Below are positions 40,928-49,893 of a stretch of 56,093 nt of DNA, one piece after another (positions within the stretch are counted from its first letter, which is position 1; each line of letters begins with the position of its first letter). The position numbers and the translations under genes are program-made. The notes beneath the pieces were generated by a model, which did no database searches, was not told where the DNA came from, and saw only the letters and a list, made by a program, of their open reading frames with translations. Source of the stretch: Nonomuraea cavernae (GTDB lineage: Bacteria > Actinomycetota > Actinomycetes > Streptosporangiales > Streptosporangiaceae); the NCBI RefSeq assembly GCF_014646355.1, contig NZ_BMNH01000040.1, positions 1-56,093 on the forward strand. Direction: 5' to 3'.

Positions 40928-43780
40928 CTAGGAGAAGACGCGGTCGACGACACGGGCCGTGGCCTTGCCGTCGTCGCGGGGGGCGAAGGTGGCCCGAAAG
41001 GCGTCGTAGCGGTCGGAGTGGGCCGCCGCCACCTCGTCGATCGACCGCAACGCCTCGATCACCTCGGCCGAGGTCGACAGCAACGGCCCTGGAGCGATCT
41101 CCGGCAGGTCGATGTAGAGCCCTCGCTTCGAGGCGTACTTCGCCAGGTCGTAGCCGTAGAGGACGATGGGCCGGCCGGTGGCGGCGAAGTCGAACATGAC
41201 CGAGGAGTAGTCCGTGACCAGCACGTCGGTCACGAGCAGCAGATCGGCCATATCCGGATAAGTCGTGACGTCGCGGGCGATGTCGGGGACCGCTGGCACC
41301 GCCTGCATGGCGTGCCCGCGCACCAGCAGCTCGTGGTCGCCGCCCAGGGCCTCGCGCGCCTTCGCCAGGTCGAGCTTGACCATCGCGTTCTTGCGGTCGT
41401 AGTCGCGCCAGGTCGGCGCGTAGAGGATCACCCGCTTGCCCTCGGCCAGCCCCAGCCGCTCGCGCACCGAGGCCGCGAGCCGGTCGCGGTCGGGTGAGGA
41501 GAGCACGTCGTTGCGCGGCAGCCCGCTCTCCAGCACCTCGCCCTGGTAGCCGAACGCCCGGCGCAGCACCGGCGTGGCCCACGGCGACTGCGACAGCAGC
41601 ACGTCCCAGCCGCGCACCTCGGCCACCTGCCGGTGGTAGACCGGCGGGCGCGGGTCGCGGGTCATGTGGGGCTGGTCGTTGCCGATGTGCTTGACGGGAG
41701 TGCCGTTCCACGTCTGCACCACGACCTGGTCCTCGCGGGAGCGGAACCACACGGGCAGGAAGGAATTGGTCACGATGTAGCGGGACCTGGCCAACGCGGC
41801 GTGGTGCTCGCGACTGCCCGCGCGCACCGCGGTCGCGCCGCCCGGCGGGACGAACGCGCCGTCCTTGACGATCCAGATGTGCTCGCGGTCGTCACCCCGG
41901 CGCAGCCGCTCCTCGTAGACGGCCCGGACGCTGTCGGCGTACAGGCGCCCGTCGTTGACCACGTAGACGGTGGCGTCGTTGAGCGGCTCCGCGCGCTGCG
42001 CGGGGTAGAAGACGCGGCGCAGCACATGGGTGCCGGCCACGCCCTTCTCGCCCGCCGGACGGTCTTCTTCGACCGTGACCACCGGCACGTCGAAGCGGGT
42101 CGACACCATGCGGTAGACGCGGCCGTCGAGTGTGCGCGGGTCCTCGTCGAGGCCGGGCAGCGCGGAGTGGTCCATGCGCAGCGGGACGATCTCGCCCGAC
42201 GGGTGGCGGATGGACATGTTCCAGGTGCCGGACGACAACGGCACCGCCTCGCCGAAGCGGTCCATGGTCGAGGGCGTGAGCCGCACGGAGAACTCGTCGC
42301 CCGAGCGGTCCATGGGGATCCAGTAGCACAGCCCCGAGCGGTGCCGCAGGGTGACGACGCGCGGCCCGGCGGCGTCGGGGTAGCGGCCACGCAGGACCAG
42401 TGCCCCGCCCTCCCAGACCGCCGAGGTGATCACCGGGCGGATGCGGTGGGCGGACACGATCACGCGGTCGCGGCGGTCGCCGAGCACGGTGATCTCGCGG
42501 TCGCCGGACGGCGCGCGGATCTCGCCCGAGTCGGCGAGCATGACGGACGCGGCGGGGTCGCCCTTGGGCTCGACCCAGAGCCGCCGTCCGTCCTTCTCCT
42601 GCAGCAACGCCGGAACGGCGAGGCTGACCAGGACCTCCGTGCCGTTGGCCACGGGGGTGAACTCGGCGGCCATGCGATGCCCGCCGAGGCGGGCGTGGCC
42701 CTTGGTGACCGTACGGCCGGGCAGAAAGATCTTGAGGTCGAGATGGTCGTCACGGACGGCGGCGTCGGCCAGCTCGGCGCGGTTGGGCTGGAGCACGACC
42801 TGCAGCGCGCGGTCGGAGGTCCAGACCGGCCTGGCCCACAGCCCCGGCCGCAGCTTGCGCCCGGCGGGCCGCTCGGGCCGGCCGATCGACGAGCCGCGCA
42901 GCAGGCCGGTCGCGCGGGCGCCGCGGCTCCAGAACACGATCTCGGCCCGCCAGGTCGTCGCGTCGCGCACCGCGGGCCGGTGGCGCATGCGCCGCCGGAC
43001 AGCGGAGACCAGGCCCCGCAGCGCGCCGCGCCAGCGCAGCGCCCACGGGTTGAGGTCGGCGGAGAAGCCCGACCAGTCGTAGTTGCAGCCCGGCTCGCGG
43101 GCGCCGTGGGTGGCCTCGGGGGCGAGCACGCGGCGGGTACGCAGGCGTACGGGCGGCAGCCAGCGGGGGCCGCGCAGCACCACGGTCGCCCGGTTGAACC
43201 GGCGGCTGCGCACCGAGAGGCCGGCGAGGTAGGCGAACCCGGTGACGCGCAGCCGGCCGTCGATCCACTGGATGTCGTCGATGTGGGTGACGGGCACCAT
43301 GTCCGCACGCCGCAGCCGGAACAGAGCGGGCGGGAGCTCGTCGCGGAACGGCAGCTCGGCGTACCAGCGCAGGCCCTTGCGGATCCGCCTGGACGGCTCG
43401 GCCGCGGCCGCCACGACCTTGGTCAGCGTGTCGCCCTCGACCAGCTCGGCGTCGGGCCGGTGCTCGATCAGATGGCAGATGAGCCGGCGGGCGACGGGCA
43501 GCTCGCGCTTGACGCCGGGGTCGACGGCCGCCAGGTAGGGGCGGACCAGCGTGAGGAGCTCGCGCCTGCGCGGGACGCCGCGCTTGACCGCGAGGTCCAT
43601 CCGGGCGCCCAGCGGCCCGCTGAGCACCTCGCTGTCGAACGCCGCGTCGCGACCGCCTGGGCCCACGGCCCGCATGACCGCGTCGAGGGGCTCGCCGCGG
43701 TCGCAGAGGTCCTGGACAGCCTTCAGGCGGTCGGCGGCCTGCTCGCCGCCCTGGCTCTGGGCTGTAACGCCGGTGGCCAT
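40928..43780 (-). CDS. CDP-glycerol glycerophosphotransferase-like protein (TagF/TarL type)
   Basis: 950 residues. The last ~380 form a CDP-glycerol glycerophosphotransferase domain: VVQTWNGTPVKHIGND (about 688), LYAPTWRDYDRKNAMV, LLVRGHAMQAVP, TDYSSVMFDFAATGRPIVLYGYDL. The N-terminal ~560 residues look like an accessory part with beta-rich segments. The family adds polyol-phosphate units to teichoic-acid-like wall polymers. The usual TWHGTP motif reads TWNGTP, so a residue thought catalytic in TagF is Asn. ATG 43780 has AGGCGG upstream and starts MATGVTAQSQGGEQ. Convergent with the Uma2 gene. Confidence 0.82.
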   Translation of the reverse strand: MATGVTAQSQGGEQAADRLKAVQDLCDRGEPLDAVMRAVGPGGRDAAFDSEVLSGPLGARMDLAVKRGVPRRRELLTLVRPYLAAVDPGVKRELPVARRLICHLIEHRPDAELVEGDTLTKVVAAAAEPSRRIRKGLRWYAELPFRDELPPALFRLRRADMVPVTHIDDIQWIDGRLRVTGFAYLAGLSVRSRRFNRATVVLRGPRWLPPVRLRTRRVLAPEATHGAREPGCNYDWSGFSADLNPWALRWRGALRGLVSAVRRRMRHRPAVRDATTWRAEIVFWSRGARATGLLRGSSIGRPERPAGRKLRPGLWARPVWTSDRALQVVLQPNRAELADAAVRDDHLDLKIFLPGRTVTKGHARLGGHRMAAEFTPVANGTEVLVSLAVPALLQEKDGRRLWVEPKGDPAASVMLADSGEIRAPSGDREITVLGDRRDRVIVSAHRIRPVITSAVWEGGALVLRGRYPDAAGPRVVTLRHRSGLCYWIPMDRSGDEFSVRLTPSTMDRFGEAVPLSSGTWNMSIRHPSGEIVPLRMDHSALPGLDEDPRTLDGRVYRMVSTRFDVPVVTVEEDRPAGEKGVAGTHVLRRVFYPAQRAEPLNDATVYVVNDGRLYADSVRAVYEERLRRGDDREHIWIVKDGAFVPPGGATAVRAGSREHHAALARSRYIVTNSFLPVWFRSREDQVVVQTWNGTPVKHIGNDQPHMTRDPRPPVYHRQVAEVRGWDVLLSQSPWATPVLRRAFGYQGEVLESGLPRNDVLSSPDRDRLAASVRERLGLAEGKRVILYAPTWRDYDRKNAMVKLDLAKAREALGGDHELLVRGHAMQAVPAVPDIARDVTTYPDMADLLLVTDVLVTDYSSVMFDFAATGRPIVLYGYDLAKYASKRGLYIDLPEIAPGPLLSTSAEVIEALRSIDEVAAAHSDRYDAFRATFAPRDDGKATARVVDRVFS

Positions 43781-43872
43781 TGGGGGGACCGCCTTTCGGA
43801 CCGCCATCACTGTTCAGCCCATGCTAAGGGGAGTCATCTGCCATGGATCCGCTAAGCGGACAAACCTGCAGG

Positions 43873-44193
43873 TTAAACGCTTTCCTGAGAATCCGCTGAA
43901 CGCCCGCCCCACCGGGCCCGCCGCATGTCGACGCGGTCGCCGCGGAGCGGGGTTCCTTCGTCCGTCCAGTGGGCCAGGCAGCGTCGCTCGTGGTCAGGGG
44001 CGCCCGTGCCGTCGGCGTGGACGACCCGCCACCAGGGGACCCCGCCGCCCCACGTCGACATGACCCGGCCCACCTGCCGGGGGCCGCCTTCGCCGAGATA
44101 CTCGGCGATGTCGCCGTAGGACATCACCATGCCCGGGGGGATGGACTCCACCACCTCGAGCACGCGCTCGGCGTAGGGGTTCACGGGCGCCAT
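43873..44193 (-). CDS. Alkyltransferase-like protein (MGMT family without catalytic Cys)
   Basis: 106 residues matching the MGMT DNA-binding domain: YAERVLEVVESIPPGMVMSYGDIAEYLG and GPRQVGRVMS. The active-site PCHR of O6-alkylguanine transferases is replaced by VPWWRVVHADG, the hallmark of ATL proteins. ATLs bind O6-alkylguanine and flag it for nucleotide excision repair. ATG 44193 overlaps the preceding gene by 13 bases. An ATL gene also lies near adnAB in mycobacteria. Confidence 0.9.
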   Translation of the reverse strand: MAPVNPYAERVLEVVESIPPGMVMSYGDIAEYLGEGGPRQVGRVMSTWGGGVPWWRVVHADGTGAPDHERRCLAHWTDEGTPLRGDRVDMRRARWGGRSADSQESV

Positions 44194-44540
44194 TCGGCCG
44201 GGCCGGCCTCGATGATCTCGTCGAACTTGCCCATCTCCATCGCGGTGCCGTCGGCCAGCACCTCGAGGACGCCGTCGCGCAGCGCGTAGATCTCGCCGTC
44301 CTCGCCGACGAGCCTGGCGCTGAGCAGGGTGGCCAGCCTGACGAGCTGGGCCACCTGCCAGTCGGAGCCGGGCTCGCCGATCAACTGGCCCTGCCAGCGC
44401 CCCACGGCGTGTGTGCCGCCGCCATGCCTGGCGACGATCTCGTGCGTCTCGCGCAGCTCGAATCCGGCCGGCGAGATCGCCTTCGCGAGGTCAGGGAAGG
44501 CGATCGGTGCCTCCCGAACCACGCGGAGCTCGTATCCCAT
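44181..44540 (-). CDS. Conserved-looking hypothetical protein, 119 aa
   Basis: 119 residues with no signal or membrane segment: MGYELRVVREAPIAFPDLAKAI..., then RHGGGTHAVGRWQGQLIGEPGSDWQVAQLVRLATLLSARLVGEDGEIYALRDG. The mixed alpha/beta pattern suggests a small globular cytosolic domain. ATG 44540 is preferred to ATG 44567. It overlaps the ATL gene by 13 bases, so the two are probably coupled. I do not recognise the family. Confidence 0.7.
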   Translation of the reverse strand: MGYELRVVREAPIAFPDLAKAISPAGFELRETHEIVARHGGGTHAVGRWQGQLIGEPGSDWQVAQLVRLATLLSARLVGEDGEIYALRDGVLEVLADGTAMEMGKFDEIIEAGPAEWRP

Positions 44541-44563
44541 GAGGCGCGACCATAGCGGATCTT

Positions 44564-45727
44564 TCAACCTTTGCGCTGATTGAGGACGATGATGGCCCCG
44601 GAGAAGATCACCAGCGCGAGCAGCACACCTCCGCCGTACAGCCAGAGCCGCCAGGGATCGGGGCCCGGCTGTGACAGCGGCGGTGACTCCTTACCCACTC
44701 CGAAGTGCAGGTTTCCGGGGACGGCCACCTCGGATCTGACGCCGGCGAGCTTCGCGGCGGCATTGAGCGCCGCGCCCGCGTCGACCACGCCGAACCCGGT
44801 CTTGTCGTCGTATCCGGCCGCCGGACGACCCCGGGCGCCGTCGATCAGCGCCTGCGCGACCTGCTCGGGCGGCATGGCCGGGTGGCGCGACTTGATCAGC
44901 GCGGCGACGCCCGCCACCAGCGCGCCCGCCGGGCTGGTGCCCTTGGCCAGCTCGTAGCCGCCGGAGCGCCTGACGACCGGGACGTCCACTCCGGGCGCCG
45001 CGACGAGCACGGACAGGTTGTCGCTGCTGAACGCGGCGCCCCGGCCCTGTCTGTCGACGGCCGCCACTCCGATGACCCCGGGATAGCCGGCGGGGAAGCT
45101 CCAGTAGGAGGTGCCCTTCTCCTTGGCGTAGCCGGTCTGCCCGTCGTTGCCCACGGCGGCGACCAGGACGACGCCCTTGCTCAGCGCGTAGGAGACCGCC
45201 TCCCGCTCGGACCTGACCGGTCCGTACGTCCCGATGGACATGGTGACGACCTGGGCGCCGTGGTTGGCGGCGTAGCGGAGGGCCCGGGCCAGCGGGCTCT
45301 CCGGCGCGCCCTCCTCCTCCCTCGGGGGGTCGAGGCTGTCGACCGGCGGATCCTCGGTCACGGCCACGGGCAACGACAGGATGCGCGACTCGGGCGCGAC
45401 GCCGACCAGCCCCTTGCCGGCGCCGGAGCCGGCCACGAGCCCGGCCATGGCGGTGCCGTGCCTGCCGGGCCGCACCTCGCGGTCGAGGGAGGCCGAGCTC
45501 ATGTCGGGGCCGAGGGTCACCCGGCCACGCAACTCACTGACCTCGGCGTCGACGCCACTGTCGATCACGGCCACGGTGACGCCCGCGCCCTTGGTGACGG
45601 TCCACGCCTGCTCGACGTTGAGCGCGTCGAGGACCCACTGCTGCCGCTCGCGTACGGGCTCGTCGATCGCGGGCCCGGGCAGCAGGAAGGTCACGGCGGT
45701 CAGCGCGCGCGCGACGACGGTCAGCAC
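44564..45727 (-). CDS. Membrane-anchored subtilisin-like protease (copy 1)
   Basis: 387 residues, S8 family. A short signal-like N-terminus (VVARALTAVTFLLPGPA) precedes the catalytic domain: Asp in VAVIDSGVDAEV (about 54), His in GRHGTAMAGLVAG (about 90), oxyanion Asn in VAAVGNDGQTG, Ser in KGTSPAGALVAGVAAL (about 263). A Pro-rich linker and a C-terminal transmembrane helix (WLYGGGVLLALVIFSGAIIVL) follow. This layout is that of mycosins, although no type VII secretion genes are present. GTG 45727 overlaps the partner gene stop by seven bases, exactly as in copy 2. Confidence 0.9.
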   Translation of the reverse strand: MLTVVARALTAVTFLLPGPAIDEPVRERQQWVLDALNVEQAWTVTKGAGVTVAVIDSGVDAEVSELRGRVTLGPDMSSASLDREVRPGRHGTAMAGLVAGSGAGKGLVGVAPESRILSLPVAVTEDPPVDSLDPPREEEGAPESPLARALRYAANHGAQVVTMSIGTYGPVRSEREAVSYALSKGVVLVAAVGNDGQTGYAKEKGTSYWSFPAGYPGVIGVAAVDRQGRGAAFSSDNLSVLVAAPGVDVPVVRRSGGYELAKGTSPAGALVAGVAALIKSRHPAMPPEQVAQALIDGARGRPAAGYDDKTGFGVVDAGAALNAAAKLAGVRSEVAVPGNLHFGVGKESPPLSQPGPDPWRLWLYGGGVLLALVIFSGAIIVLNQRKG

Positions 45728-46620
45728 ACGTTCCCCTGGGTGCACGGCGGGACCTTGGGCGGATCCGCGAGGAAGTAGGCGATCTGGTTGCCGATCGACT
45801 TGGCCGCCGGCCAGAGCTCGCTGTGCAGGATCTCCTCCTGTGGGACGGCGGCCCGGGTGCGCCCGTCGGCGTAGCCTCCGGTGGAGAAGACGATGTACGG
45901 CCCGGCGCCGACCCAGCCGGTGCGCTGTCGCTGGCTGTTGCCGAAGCGCTCGGTCACCGTGCCGGGGAAGGCGACGGGCAGCACGCCGACCCGGTCGTCC
46001 TGGCTGAGCTGCTCGGTGGCCGAGAGCCTGGAGTCCTCGTCCTTCAGCACGGCCACCCCGACCGTGAAGACGAACGTCGACGTCTGGTCGACGTAGGTGG
46101 CCCGGAGCATGGTGACGCAACCGTGGTCGCCGAGGATGCCGCCCACCGAGGTGTCCACGGCGTCGCGGCACGCGGTCTCGGGGGCGATGCCGACGCGCCT
46201 GGCGTACTGCTGGGCCCGGTCGAGCCCGACGTACTTCACCTCTTCGGGGAAGACTCCCGTCGCCGGCCACGTCTGCCAGCGCCGGGCGATCTCCTCCTGC
46301 TTGTAGCGGTTCTGCTCGGCCCCGGTCAGCGGCCTCGACCTGGTCTCGGCGACCAGACCGGCGATGCCGACCAGCACGACGAGCGCCGACATGGCCAGCG
46401 CGGCCACCACCAGCAGCACGAACCAGCGGCGGTAGCGGACGCCCTGCTGGAGCGCCGCCGCCTCCGCGCGTTCGCGGACGGCCGCGCCGCGGCGGGAGGA
46501 GGCCGCAGGCCAGGCGCGCACACGCGAACCGCGGCCCGCGGGCGCACCGAGTGGATTTCTCCGTCCCGGTGTGGCTCCGGTGCCGCGTGGCAGCCCTGAG
46601 GTGGTCCTACGTGCCTTCAC
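45721..46620 (-). CDS. One-pass membrane partner of subtilase (copy 1)
   Basis: 299 residues. A basic, Arg/Gly/Ala-rich cytoplasmic N-terminus of ~70 residues, one transmembrane helix (WFVLLVVAALAMSALVVLVGIAG), then an extracytoplasmic domain. Motifs shared with copy 2: RRWQTWPATGVFP, RRVGIAPETACRDAVD, GCVTMLRATYVD, VAFPGTVTERF, GPYIVFSTGGYADGRTRAA, and a C-terminal Cys pair (PPCTQGNVC). Four cysteines are conserved between the copies. GTG 46620 is favoured over GTG 46623 by spacing to GAGG. I do not recognise a named family. Confidence 0.8.
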   Translation of the reverse strand: MKARRTTSGLPRGTGATPGRRNPLGAPAGRGSRVRAWPAASSRRGAAVRERAEAAALQQGVRYRRWFVLLVVAALAMSALVVLVGIAGLVAETRSRPLTGAEQNRYKQEEIARRWQTWPATGVFPEEVKYVGLDRAQQYARRVGIAPETACRDAVDTSVGGILGDHGCVTMLRATYVDQTSTFVFTVGVAVLKDEDSRLSATEQLSQDDRVGVLPVAFPGTVTERFGNSQRQRTGWVGAGPYIVFSTGGYADGRTRAAVPQEEILHSELWPAAKSIGNQIAYFLADPPKVPPCTQGNVC

Positions 46621-46676
46621 CACCGCCTCGTTCCCAGGCTCGGCTCGTGTCTATTTCGTCCCCCTAGATACGCAGA

Positions 46677-47888
46677 TCATGCGTCTTGAGGACCCTGGGC
46701 GCGGCGTACGCGCCTGACCAGGACATATATCAACATCAAGGATGCCAGCGCCCCGGTGCCGGCCGCCACGGCGATCGTGCCGTAGACCGTGACCCGGGTC
46801 TGGTCCCTGACCACGACCCTGATCGGGCCCGCGGAGCCGCCGCCGACCGGAGCCGACGGATCCTGCGCCTGCCTGCCCCGCGCGCGCTCGGTGTGCCCGG
46901 CCAGCCGGGCCGCCTCGGTCAGCGCCCTGGCCGCGTTGACCACGCCGAACCCGGTGCCCGTGTCGTAGCCGCCGGGTGGGCGGTCGGTGGCGCTGGCGGT
47001 CATGGCCTGCGCGACGAGCGCGGGCGACATTTCCGGAAATTTTGCCTTAATGAGGGCGGCAACCCCGGAGACCAGCGCCGTGGCCTGCGACGTCCCCCTG
47101 CCCACCCAGTATTCGTCACCGGGCCCGGCCCCCATGATGTCGACCCCGGGAGCGGACACCAGCACCGACGAGTTCCAGTTGGAGAACGTCGCCCGCCGCA
47201 GCCGCCGGTCCGTCGCCCCCACCGACACCACCCCGGGGAAGGCCGCGGGATAGGAGTAGGGGGCCGACGCCGCGTGGCCCGGGCGGCGGGCCCCGTCATT
47301 GCCCGCGGCGGCCACCAGCACCACCCCCTTGGAGATCGCGTAGCGGATCGCGGACCGCTCCTCCCTGGTCGCCAGCTCCTTGGAGATCGACATGTTGATC
47401 ACGTGGGCGCCCTGGTCGACCGCGTAGCGGATGCCCCTGGCCACCACGTCCTCGAAGCGCTCGGCGGAGTTGAAGTCCCGGAACCCCGGCTCCTCGTCCT
47501 CCAGGATCACGCGGACCGACAGCAGCCCGGCCCTGGGCGCGACGCCGATCACGCCGCGCCTGCCGCCGGGACCGTGGCCGTGCCCGGCGATCAGCGAGGC
47601 CATGTACGTGCCGTGCAGGCGGCGCGGCGCCACCCCAGGCGGATTGGCGCCCTCGGTGAAGTCCTCGCCGACGGTCACCGAGCCGTCCAGGTCGCGGTGG
47701 TGCGGGTCGACGCCGGAGTCGAGCACGGCCACCAGGACCCCCTCGCCCTTGCTGGTCCGCCAGGCCTCGGGCAGCGCCAGCGTGTCGAGCACCGGTTGCT
47801 GCCCCGCGCGCACGTCGTCGGCGAGGGCCGGGCCGCCGCCCAGCAGCACCGCACCGGCCACCGCCAGCGCGGCCGCGCGCCTCAGCAC
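46677..47888 (-). CDS. Membrane-anchored subtilisin-like protease (copy 2)
   Basis: 403 residues, paralogue of the subtilase at 44564. Signal peptide (RRAAALAVAGAVLLGGGPALA), Asp in VAVLDSGVDPHH (about 55), His in RLHGTYMASLIAGHG (about 94), Asn in VAAAGNDGARR, Ser in RGTSQATALVSGVAAL (about 270). After a Gly/Ser/Pro linker comes a C-terminal helix (TIAVAAGTGALASLMLIYVLV) with a basic RRVRR stop-transfer. The catalytic triad is complete. GTG 47888 overlaps the partner gene by seven bases. Confidence 0.9.
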   Translation of the reverse strand: MLRRAAALAVAGAVLLGGGPALADDVRAGQQPVLDTLALPEAWRTSKGEGVLVAVLDSGVDPHHRDLDGSVTVGEDFTEGANPPGVAPRRLHGTYMASLIAGHGHGPGGRRGVIGVAPRAGLLSVRVILEDEEPGFRDFNSAERFEDVVARGIRYAVDQGAHVINMSISKELATREERSAIRYAISKGVVLVAAAGNDGARRPGHAASAPYSYPAAFPGVVSVGATDRRLRRATFSNWNSSVLVSAPGVDIMGAGPGDEYWVGRGTSQATALVSGVAALIKAKFPEMSPALVAQAMTASATDRPPGGYDTGTGFGVVNAARALTEAARLAGHTERARGRQAQDPSAPVGGGSAGPIRVVVRDQTRVTVYGTIAVAAGTGALASLMLIYVLVRRVRRAQGPQDA

Positions 47889-48601
47889 TGCCACTGCGCC
47901 GCCCCGCAGTCGGGCATCCGCGGCGTGCTCAGGTCGGCCAGGACCCGCTCGGAGATCTCGCTCGCGAAGGCGAAGATGGCCGGGCGCTGCTCCCCCGCCG
48001 CCCGCGCGGGCCGCCCGTCGACCTGCCCGGCCGTGGTCAGCACGAGGTAGGGGCCGGCCTGTCGTACGGTGCCGGCCTGGCGTACGGAAGGGGTGAAACG
48101 CTCGGAGAGCGTGCCCTTGAAGGCCAGCGGGAGCAGGCCGGGCACGGGTTCGCCGCCCTCGGGGAAGGCGGACTTGGCGCGGGCGGCGCTCAGCTCGTCG
48201 GGCAGGGCGACGACGCCCACGGTGACGAGCACGCCCCGCAGGGCGTCGATGTAGGTGGCGCGGAGCACTCCCTCGCAGCCGGCCCGGCGCAGCGCCGCGG
48301 CGGCCCTGGAGTCGACCGCGCCGGCGCAGGCCGCCTGCGGCGAGATGCCGATCCTGCTGGCCCGCTCGCGCCCGCCCTGCTCGGCGGAGTAGGGCAGCGT
48401 GGCCGGGAAGACGCGCCCGGACGCCCAGGTGCGCCATCGCCCGGCCACCTCCCGCTCGGCGGCGGCGTGCAGCTCGGCTCCGGTCGGGCCCCTGGTCAGC
48501 TCGGTGACGGCCGCGCTCGTGGCGACCCCGGCGGCCACCGCGCAGACCATGGTCAGCACGGAGGCCACTACCAGGGGCGGCCAGGGGCGAGCGGTGTCCA
48601 C
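47882..48601 (-). CDS. One-pass membrane partner of subtilase (copy 2)
   Basis: 239 residues, paralogue of the protein at 45721 but lacking its long basic cytoplasmic N-terminus. One N-terminal transmembrane helix (LVVASVLTMVCAVAAGVA), then the shared ectodomain: GRWRTWASGRVFP, SRIGISPQAACAGAVD, GCEGVLRATYID, LAFKGTLSERF, GPYLVLTTAGQVDGRPARAA and the C-terminal Cys pair (MPDCGAAQWQC). GTG 48601 is the start. The gene pair is oriented and overlapped exactly as copy 1, which shows duplication of a two-gene unit. Confidence 0.8.
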   Translation of the reverse strand: MDTARPWPPLVVASVLTMVCAVAAGVATSAAVTELTRGPTGAELHAAAEREVAGRWRTWASGRVFPATLPYSAEQGGRERASRIGISPQAACAGAVDSRAAAALRRAGCEGVLRATYIDALRGVLVTVGVVALPDELSAARAKSAFPEGGEPVPGLLPLAFKGTLSERFTPSVRQAGTVRQAGPYLVLTTAGQVDGRPARAAGEQRPAIFAFASEISERVLADLSTPRMPDCGAAQWQC

Positions 48602-48667
48602 GGCACCGACCTTAATGCGGGCGACCCGGTGACATCCTTGGAAACCGGGCGCCGGACCGTATCGGAC

Positions 48668-49849
48668 TCAGTAGGACGGCAGGCTCGGGTCGACGGTCTT
48701 GACCCAGCTCAGCACGCCACCGCCGACGTGGACTGCGTCGGCGAACCCGGCGTTCTTGACGACGGCCAGCGCCTCGGCCGACCGCGCGCCGGACTTGCAG
48801 TGGAGCACGATCCGCTTGTTCTGCGGCAGCCTCTCCAGGGCGGAGCCGTTGAGGAACTCGCCCTTGGGGATCAGCGTGGCGCCCGGGATCGAGACGATCT
48901 CGTACTCGTTGGGCTCGCGGACGTCGACGAGGAAGATGTCCTCGCCGTCGTCCTGCATGGCCTTGAGCTCCAGAGCGGTGATCGTGGAGCCGCTGGCGGC
49001 CTCGGCGGCCTCGTCGGAGATGGCCCCGCAGAACGCCTCGTAGTCGTCGAGCAGCTCGGTGACCGTCGGGTTCTTGCCGCACAGCACGCACTCGGGGTCC
49101 TTGCGGACCTTGAGGTCGCGGTACTTCATCTCCAGGGCGTCATAGATCATCAGCCGCCCGACCAGCGGCTCGCCGATGCCGGTGAGCAGCTTGATGGCCT
49201 CGTTGACCTGGATGGAGCCGATCGACGCGCACAGCACGCCGAGCACGCCGCCCTCGGCGCACGACGGCACCATGCCGGGAGGCGGGGGCTCGGGGTAGAG
49301 GCAGCGGTAGCAGGGGCCGTGCTCGGCCCAGAACACGCTCGCCTGGCCGTCGAAGCGGTAGATCGAACCCCAGACGTACGGCTTGCCGAGCAGCACCGCG
49401 GCGTCGTTCACCATGTAGCGCGTGGCGAAGTTGTCGGTGCCGTCGACGATGAGGTCGTAGCCGGAGAAGATCTCCATGACGTTCTCGGTGGTCAACGCCG
49501 TGTTGTGGACCACGACGTCGATCAGGGGGTTGATCTCGCGGACCGACGCGGCGGCGCTCTCGGCCTTGGGCCGGCCCACGTCGGACTGCCCGTGGATGAC
49601 CTGGCGCTGCAGGTTGGACTCGTCGACGACGTCGAAGTCGATGACGCCGAGCGTGCCGACGCCCGCGGCCGCCAGGTAGAGCAGCCCGGGCGAGCCGAGA
49701 CCGCCGGCGCCCACGCACAGCACCTTGGCGTTCTTCAGCCGCTTCTGCCCGGCCATCCCGACGTCGGGAATGATCAGGTGCCGCGAGTAGCGGCGCACTT
49801 CGTCAACGGTCAGCTCGGCGGCCGGCTCGACCAGCGGTGGCAACGACAC
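48668..49849 (-). CDS. moeZ: Adenylyltransferase/sulfurtransferase MoeZ
   Basis: 393 residues: E1-like MoeB domain with GAGGLGSPGLLYLAAAGVG (about 47), DFDVVDESNLQRQ, DGTDNFATRYMVND and zinc cysteines CYRC (about 180) and CVLC (about 255). A C-terminal rhodanese domain carries the sulfur-carrying Cys in VLHCKSGARSAE (about 350). It activates and thiolates small sulfur carrier proteins for molybdopterin, thiamine and some secondary-metabolite pathways. GTG 49849 starts SLPPLVEPAAELTVDEV. It may provide sulfur to the MoaD partner of the MoaE encoded at 10795. Confidence 0.95.
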   Translation of the reverse strand: MSLPPLVEPAAELTVDEVRRYSRHLIIPDVGMAGQKRLKNAKVLCVGAGGLGSPGLLYLAAAGVGTLGVIDFDVVDESNLQRQVIHGQSDVGRPKAESAAASVREINPLIDVVVHNTALTTENVMEIFSGYDLIVDGTDNFATRYMVNDAAVLLGKPYVWGSIYRFDGQASVFWAEHGPCYRCLYPEPPPPGMVPSCAEGGVLGVLCASIGSIQVNEAIKLLTGIGEPLVGRLMIYDALEMKYRDLKVRKDPECVLCGKNPTVTELLDDYEAFCGAISDEAAEAASGSTITALELKAMQDDGEDIFLVDVREPNEYEIVSIPGATLIPKGEFLNGSALERLPQNKRIVLHCKSGARSAEALAVVKNAGFADAVHVGGGVLSWVKTVDPSLPSY

Positions 49850-49893
49850 TTCTACGCTCCCGTTTCAGGGGGACCTATCTCCCTGTGTGAAAC

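Noticed and set aside
44564..48601. A type VII (ESX) secretion locus suggested by the mycosin-like subtilases
   Set aside because: No EccB, EccC, EccD, EccE or WXG100 genes are found around them; only the protease architecture is shared.
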